A stretch of 15,660 bases of DNA from Candidatus Omnitrophota bacterium. Its GTDB lineage: Bacteria > Omnitrophota > Gorgyraeia > Aquiviventales > Aquiviventaceae. Each line of letters begins with the position of its first letter. Position 1 is the first letter of the stretch. Below, in pieces: positions 8,352 to 13,000 of this stretch. Made by a program: the position numbers and the translations under genes. The stretch covers positions 1 to 15,660 of the forward strand of contig JACQRE010000043.1 of NCBI GenBank assembly GCA_016206585.1. The letters are read 5' to 3'. The notes below the pieces were generated by a model. The model ran no database searches, was not told the origin of the DNA, and saw nothing but the letters and a program-made list of their open reading frames with translations.

Positions 8352-9244
8352 GCGGCCCATTCCGGTCGGGGTTCGTGGGGATCGTGGGGCGGCCCAACGT
8401 GGGCAAATCGACCATGCTGAACACGTTTCTGGGCGAGAAGATCGCCATCGTCTCGCCGAAACCGCAAACGACCCGCCACCGCATCCTCGGAGTGTTGACG
8501 CGCGAGGACGCCCAGGTCATGTTCCTGGATACCCCCGGCTGGCATCAGCCGGAGCACGCGTTGGGCCGCTACATGGCGGAGGTCATCAAGGCGGTGATCG
8601 AGGAGGCGGACGTCCTGGTCGCGGTGATCGATGCGCGCGTCGGGCTCCGGGAGGACGACGAGCGGGTGCTGGACCGCATCCGCCAGGCGAAGCGGCCGGC
8701 GGTGCTCGCGCTCAACAAGGTCGATGCCGTCAAGAAGCCGAAACTGCTGCCGCTGCTCGAGGCGTGCGCCAAGACGCGGCTCTTCAGCGACTGCGTGCCG
8801 GTCTCCGCGCTCACGGGCGATCAGATGCCGCTGCTCCTTTCGCGGATCATCGCCCGGCTGCCGGAGGGGCCGCGCTGGTATGAGCCGGACCAGCGCACCG
8901 ATCAGACCGACCGCCAGCGGATCACTGAGCTCATCCGGGAGCAGATTCTGCTGGCGACGCGGCAGGAGGTGCCGCACGCGGTGGCCGTGCGGCTCGATGA
9001 GCTGAAGGAGGAGGGGCACCTGGTGTCGATCCAGGCGACCATCCTCATCGAGCGGCCCGGGCAGAAAGCGATCCTCATCGGGCGCGGTGGTGCTATGCTG
9101 AAGCGCATCGGCCAATCGGCGCGCAGCCAGATCGAGCAGCTGCTGGGGCGCAAGGTCTACCTGGGCTTATGGGTCAAGGTGGTCGAGGATTGGCGCCGGG
9201 ACGCACGAATCCTCCGCGAGTTGGGGTACGCCGAACAGCCGTGA
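8348..9244 (+). CDS. era: GTPase Era, 16S rRNA-binding ribosome assembly factor
   Basis: A 298-residue Era protein of standard length. It is a GTPase that binds the 3' end of 16S rRNA in 30S subunit maturation. G-motifs are all present: G1 GRPNVGKS at 14-21, the switch segment KPQTTRHRI at 38-46, G3 DTPGW at 61-65, G4 NKVD at 123-126 and G5 SALTG at 153-157. The C-terminal KH domain carries the GxxG loop as GRGG at 245-248 within ILIGRGGAMLKRIG. ATG 8348 gives the usual short N-terminus (MSGPFRSGFVGIVG) and overlaps the polX stop as ATGA; an in-frame ATG at 8312 would add 12 unlike residues inside polX. There is no clear ribosome site, so coupling to polX is likely. Era is essential in most bacteria, which makes expression from the end of this mixed gene array notable. 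Confidence 0.98.
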   Translation: MSGPFRSGFVGIVGRPNVGKSTMLNTFLGEKIAIVSPKPQTTRHRILGVLTREDAQVMFLDTPGWHQPEHALGRYMAEVIKAVIEEADVLVAVIDARVGLREDDERVLDRIRQAKRPAVLALNKVDAVKKPKLLPLLEACAKTRLFSDCVPVSALTGDQMPLLLSRIIARLPEGPRWYEPDQRTDQTDRQRITELIREQILLATRQEVPHAVAVRLDELKEEGHLVSIQATILIERPGQKAILIGRGGAMLKRIGQSARSQIEQLLGRKVYLGLWVKVVEDWRRDARILRELGYAEQP

Positions 9245-9245
9245 C

Positions 9246-9252
9246 GAGGGGG
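9246..9252 (+). promoter_or_regulatory. Strong ribosome binding site for the Nudix gene
   Basis: GAGGGGG lies three to nine bases before ATG 9256. It is the best purine-rich site at any gene junction in the array and decides the Nudix start in favour of ATG 9256 over the GTG at 9241, which overlaps the era stop as GTGA. Confidence 0.6.
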
Positions 9253-9255
9253 CGC

Positions 9256-9774
9256 ATGCGCCTGGTCAGTCAGCGCACGATCTATCAGGGACGCGTGATC
9301 CGGCTCATCCGCGAGGTGTTGGAGGTGGACGGCCGCCGGATCATCCGGGAGACGGTGCGCCATCCGGGCGCGGTCGTCATCGTGCCGGTCCTCGACGGCG
9401 AGCGCCTCGTGTTCGTGCGCCAGTACCGCCGCGCCGTCGGCCGGTTCCTGCTGGAGTTGCCGGCGGGCACGCTCGAGCCGGGCGAGCGTCGCGAGGCCTG
9501 CGCGCGGCGCGAGCTCCAGGAAGAAACCGGGTGGCGCGCGCGGCGGTGGCGTCGCATCGCGCAGTTCTACGCCGCGCCCGGCGTCCTCTCGGAGCGGATG
9601 ACCGTGTTTCTCGCCCGCGGGCTTGTGCGCGCGGCGGCGCGCCCGGACCCGGACGAGCGCCTCGAGCCGGTCGTCCTGCCGTTCCGGAGGGCACTCGCCA
9701 AGGTCCGCACCGGCCAGATCCGCGACGGCAAGACCATCATCGGTCTGCTGTTGACTGAGAAGCTCCTCCGCTGA
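9256..9774 (+). CDS. Nudix hydrolase, ADP-ribose pyrophosphatase type
   Basis: A 172-residue Nudix protein. These enzymes cut nucleoside diphosphates linked to another group, here most likely ADP-ribose to AMP and ribose-5-phosphate. The Nudix box G-x5-E-x7-RE-L-QEE-T-GW runs from Gly71 to about residue 93 with every key Glu present. Before it stand VFVRQYRRAVG and ELPAGTLEPGE, and after it AAPGVLSERMTVFLA; the RQYR, ELPAG and PG-SE marks are typical of the NudF/ADP-ribose pyrophosphatase subgroup. ATG 9256 follows a strong GAGGGGG site 11 bases after the era stop; a GTG at 9241 would add five residues. It is the last gene of the array. No intrinsic terminator with a T-run follows. Other nucleoside diphosphate sugars remain possible substrates. 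Confidence 0.92.
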   Translation: MRLVSQRTIYQGRVIRLIREVLEVDGRRIIRETVRHPGAVVIVPVLDGERLVFVRQYRRAVGRFLLELPAGTLEPGERREACARRELQEETGWRARRWRRIAQFYAAPGVLSERMTVFLARGLVRAAARPDPDERLEPVVLPFRRALAKVRTGQIRDGKTIIGLLLTEKLLR

Positions 9775-9792
9775 CGCGCGCCGTCTCCGGAG

Positions 9793-9814
9793 TGTTTCGA
9801 CGAATTGTTTCGAC
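9793..9814 (+). repeat. Direct repeat TGTTTCGAC x2 upstream of the leader promoter
   Basis: TGTTTCGAC occurs at 9793-9801 and 9806-9814, thirteen bases apart start to start. A looser third copy (TGTTCGAT) is at 9856-9863 near the expected transcription start. The first two sit just upstream of the candidate -35 box, where an activator could bind. No protein is identified; chance is possible. Confidence 0.45.
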
Positions 9815-9819
9815 CGCCC

Positions 9820-9849
9820 TTGCCGCCGGCGGCCCGCATCGGGTATAGT
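9820..9849 (+). promoter_or_regulatory. Candidate sigma70-type promoter for the riboswitch/YD transcript
   Basis: A -35-like TTGCCG at 9820-9825 and a -10-like TATAGT at 9844-9849 are 18 bases apart. The -10 matches TATAAT at five of six bases, rare in this GC-rich sequence, and the -35 matches TTGACA at four. Transcription would start near 9856, about 15 bases before the first base of the riboswitch P1 stem. A perfect 12-base palindrome (GCCGCCGGCGGC, 9822-9833) lies across the -35 box and spacer and could be an operator or chance. Confidence 0.55.
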
Positions 9850-9871
9850 CAACATTGTTCGATCTTTTGGC

Positions 9872-9961
9872 GCAGCTCACGACAAAGGCAAACCCACGGT
9901 AACGTGGGGACGCAAAGCCACGGGTCCTACGACGGATCGCCGGGTTGCCGATTGAGTCTGC
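9872..9961 (+). promoter_or_regulatory. Cyclic di-GMP-I (GEMM-I) riboswitch aptamer
   Basis: The RNA matches the GEMM-I class. P1 forms between GCAGCTCA (9872-9879) and TGAGTCTGC (9953-9961) with one bulged base. The conserved GGCAAACC segment is at 9887-9894. The P2 arm is CCCACG, tetraloop GTAA (a GNRA loop) and CGTGGG, followed by GACGCAAAGCC at 9909-9919. The P3 arm pairs GGTCC (9923-9927) with GGATC (9934-9938), and the conserved 3' strand GGGTTGCCGA ends at 9951. By alignment with the V. cholerae Vc2 aptamer, the ligand-contact bases correspond to G9887, A9914 and C9948. The retained G at the G20-equivalent position favours c-di-GMP over cGAMP, since GEMM-Ib RNAs have A there. It lies on the same strand and about 95 bases before the YD-protein start, so it should control that gene. 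No T-run terminator is visible, so control may be on translation, RNA stability or Rho. Confidence 0.93.
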
Positions 9962-9986
9962 CGGCGAGGGTCCGCAGGATAGCCGG
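9939..9986 (+). promoter_or_regulatory. Candidate expression platform: CCGGC with two competing GCCGG partners
   Basis: CCGGC at 9961-9965, directly after the aptamer, can pair with GCCGG at 9939-9943 inside the aptamer or with GCCGG at 9982-9986 in the partial second copy. The two pairings exclude each other. The first would break the aptamer P3 base and 3' strand; the second leaves the aptamer intact and forms a downstream hairpin with TCC/GGA inside it. This is a pairing model read by eye, with no energy calculation. Confidence 0.35.
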
Positions 9987-9994
9987 GTTGCCGA
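9968..9994 (+). repeat. Partial second copy of the riboswitch 3' half
   Basis: GGGTCC, a three-base loop GCA, GGAT, then AGCCGGGTTGCCGA closely repeats the aptamer's GGGTCC, six-base loop, GGAT, CGCCGGGTTGCCGA (9922-9951). The last 13 bases are identical. The copy keeps the third-helix arm and the conserved 3' strand. It has no GGCAAACC segment, no GNRA-capped P2 arm and no GCAAAGCC, so it cannot be a full second aptamer. It may be a remnant of a tandem riboswitch or a working alternative 3' half. Confidence 0.75.
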
Positions 9995-10043
9995 ACAGGG
10001 GTGACACGGCGTGTGTGTATGGCCCCACAGCGGCAGGGCGGTC

Positions 10044-10051
10044 GAGGCAGG
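10044..10051 (+). promoter_or_regulatory. Ribosome binding site of the YD-protein gene
   Basis: GAGG at 10044-10047 (within GAGGCAGG) is seven bases before ATG 10055 and supports that start. Upstream in-frame starts GTG 10001, GTG 10013 and ATG 10019 have only AGGGG at 9997-10001, which is badly spaced for ATG 10019. GGCAG here is complementary to CTGCC at 9958-9962 at the end of the riboswitch P1, so masking of this site is conceivable. Confidence 0.45.
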
Positions 10052-10054
10052 CGA

Positions 10055-13000
10055 ATGCAAGCGCTTCGCGGAGAGCTTCGGCCCGCCGCGCGCCGCCTGG
10101 CCCGGGTCCTCGCCGTCGCGCTCGCCTGGCTGCAGTGCGTGCCCCCGAGCTTCGCTGCACCCCCCGCCCCGAACCCCGCGGCGGCCCAGGTCGCCCCAGA
10201 GGTCTCCATTGTATCCCCGGCGGATGGGACGCTCACGAACGCCACCGCCGTGGACGTCACGGTGGCCTTCGCCGCCGCCAAGCCCCACGCGACGCCACGC
10301 GCCCAGGGCACCGTGATCCGGCTGGAGCTCCTCGTGGATGGCGTGGTGGCGGCGACGGTCACCAACCCGCCGCAGGCTAAATCCGGCACCCAGCACTTCC
10401 TCGCGGTCGATCTTTCCGGCGGGACCAACACCGGCGACCCGGTACTCCTGACGGCCCGGGCCTATCAGGGGGATCCGAAGGCCGGCCTGTTCCGGGAGTC
10501 CGCCCCCGTCGCCGTCCTCGTGGATACACGCGTTCCGGTCATCAGCGGCGTGCAGCCGCCTGACGGCGCCGTCCTGGACGACGTCCGCCCGGCCCTCGCC
10601 GCCACGGTGACCGATGCCGGGGGCGCCGGTCTTGACCCGTCGAGCCTGGCGCTGCTCCTGGATGGCAGCCTGGTCGCGGCCGACGTCACCCTCCTCGATC
10701 CGGACACGGCGGCCATCCAGTTCATCCCGGCGGCCGACCTCGCGGACGGGGCGCATACGGTCGTGATCCAGGCTGCGGACCGGGCCGGCAACCCCGCGGC
10801 CGCGCAGGCGACGTTCACGATCCTGGCCGGCAACCAGCCGCCGGTCCTCGCACCCCTCGGCGACCAGACCGCGCCGGTCGGCTCCACCCTGACGTTCGAC
10901 GTCATCGCCGCCGACCCGGACGGCGACCCTGTGACCCTCGCCGTGGCCCCGGTGCCGCTGCCGGCCAACGCGAGCTTCACCCTCGTTACCGGGACCTTCC
11001 AGTTCACTCCGGAACCGGCCCAGGTGGGGAGCCTCAGCCTCGCCTTCTCCGCCAGCGACGGCCAGCTCACCGACAGCGAGACGGTGACCATCACGATCCC
11101 GCCGCTGCCAGGGGTCACGAGCCTCCGGGGCCAGGTGGTGACGACCGGCAACGCCCCCCTCGCCAACGTGCGCCTCGTGCTGGGGACGGACACGCCCCTG
11201 GAGACCGTCAGCCAGGCGGACGGCTCGTACGTCTTTCCGGCCGTGCCCTTCGCCGGCCGGCAGCGGCTCCTCATCGACGGCAGCACCGTGGACCCCGGCC
11301 TCGGCGTCTTCGCCACGGTGCCGGAGCAGATCACGCTCCTCGCGGGCGCCGACAACGTCCTCACACCACCCATCGTCCTGCTGCCCTTGGATGCGGCCAG
11401 CGCCGATCCCATCGACCCGGCGACGACGTCCATCATCACGAGCAGCCCCATCGTGATCAACGGCGAGACCTTCCCGCCGGTCACGATGACCGTGCAGCCC
11501 GGCGCGGCCCACCTGGAAGACACCGGCGAGCCCTTCGCGGGGCTCGTTCACATCAGCCAGATTCCGGATCCGGCGCTGGGCCCGCGCCCCATGCCGGAGG
11601 ACATCACGCTCTCGGTCTACCTCGCCGTCCAGCCCTTCGGGGTCGCCTACGACCCGCCGGCCGAGGTCACGTTCCCGAACGTGGATGGCTTCCCGGTGGG
11701 TTCGCGCGTGGACATCTTCGGCCTCAACCACGACACCGGCGTCTTCGAGAAGGTCGGGGAAGGGACGGTCGCCGGCGCCCTGGTGCACTCCGACGGCGGG
11801 GTCATCCGCAACAACTCGTGGCACGGCTTCGTCCCCCCACCACCCCTCCTGGATACGCACGAGGACACCAACGAGACCGCGCAGATGACGCCCCGGAGCT
11901 GCACAACACCGCAGGGCTCCGACGTCTGCGTCCAGAGCGGCGATTTGGCCGAGGACCACCGGCTGGTCTCGCACCGCTCCTTCGGGGTCTCGCGGGCGGT
12001 GCGCCTGGTCTACCACTCCGCCGCCGCCGATCCGCGCCCGGTCCTCACCTACGAGTCGAACCTGTCCCCGCTCACCCCGGACCCGGCGACGATGTCCACG
12101 ACCCTGACGGTCGGCGGGGTGGATGAGGGGATCGAGCTCTTCGCGCTGCCGGCCCCGCCGGAGGCTCTACCGATCCGCCCGGCGGTGCAGTTCGACGCCG
12201 CCCGGTTCCCGACCGGGGTTTACCCGTACCGCCTCAGGGTCCACTGCAACTTCCCGGTCGCACGCCGCTCGGAGCGTCTCGAGGGCCAAGTGATCATCCA
12301 GAACGCCGTCGCCAGCCCACTCGGCGCCGGCTGGGGAGTGGACGCCCTCCAGCGGCTGCACCTCCAGCCGGACGGGACAGCACTCCTGACCGACGGGGGC
12401 GGGGAGGCGCTGGTGTTCCAGCAGCCGGCCGTGCTGCAGGCCGAGGACTTTGAGGAGCGGGGCTGCGGGTTCTTCTTGTTCCCCGCGCCCGGGCTGGGCT
12501 TCCTGCGGGACTGGAACATCAGCCAAGGATCCATCGGCTTGCTCTGCCATGGTCTGGGCACCGGGGTGCCGCTCAACCCGCCAAGCCAGACGGTGTTCGC
12601 GTTCGGTGGGAATACGCGCCTGGAGTCTCGGCGAGCGCTCAATCTCATCCCCGGAACCTATGAGCTGCGTTTCGAGATGGCCACCTGCCAAGCCGGCGAC
12701 CCCAACACGCTCACGGTCTCACTGGGCGATGCGTTCAGCGAGACGTTCCAGCCGGCCGACGCGACGGCGTTCACCCCGGTGGTCCGCACCTTCGCCGTCG
12801 CGGCACCGCTCCAAGCGCCTCTTGTCTTCGAGTCGCAGTTCGCCGGCGGGAACTGCGCACCATTCCTCGACAACGTCTCTCTTAGGGCGCTGGGGCCGGC
12901 GATCGGCTTCCAAAGCCCGGACGGCGACTTCAGCCTCCTCCGAGAGGAGCCGGACGGGTCCTTCACCCGGACGTTGAAGGACGGCACACGGCTGACCTTT

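Noticed and set aside
6768..8360. Long - strand open frame (530 codons) opposite polX
   Set aside because: PolX on the + strand has all catalytic motifs; the antisense product shows no recognisable domain.
9785..9833. Possible intrinsic terminator after the Nudix gene (CTCCGGAG and GCCGCCGGCGGC palindromes)
   Set aside because: The palindromes are short or have no loop when folded, and no T-run follows either one.
9968..9994. A complete second (tandem) c-di-GMP riboswitch
   Set aside because: Only the 3' half is present; no second GGCAAACC, GNRA-capped P2 arm or GCAAAGCC lies between 9961 and 10055.
10136..10141. Lipoprotein cleavage site at Cys28 of the YD protein (LQC)
   Set aside because: Gln at the -1 position does not fit a lipobox, while SFA|A six residues later is a good signal peptidase I site.
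9805..10380. + strand open frame of 191 codons through the leader
   Set aside because: It crosses the promoter and riboswitch and then reads the YD gene in the wrong frame; the product is Arg/Pro-rich with no domain.
9737..12016. Long - strand open frame (759 codons) across the leader and YD N-terminus
   Set aside because: It runs over the riboswitch and antisense to Ig-like domains with a clear signal peptide; the translation is low-complexity Arg/Gly/Asp sequence typical of GC-rich shadows.
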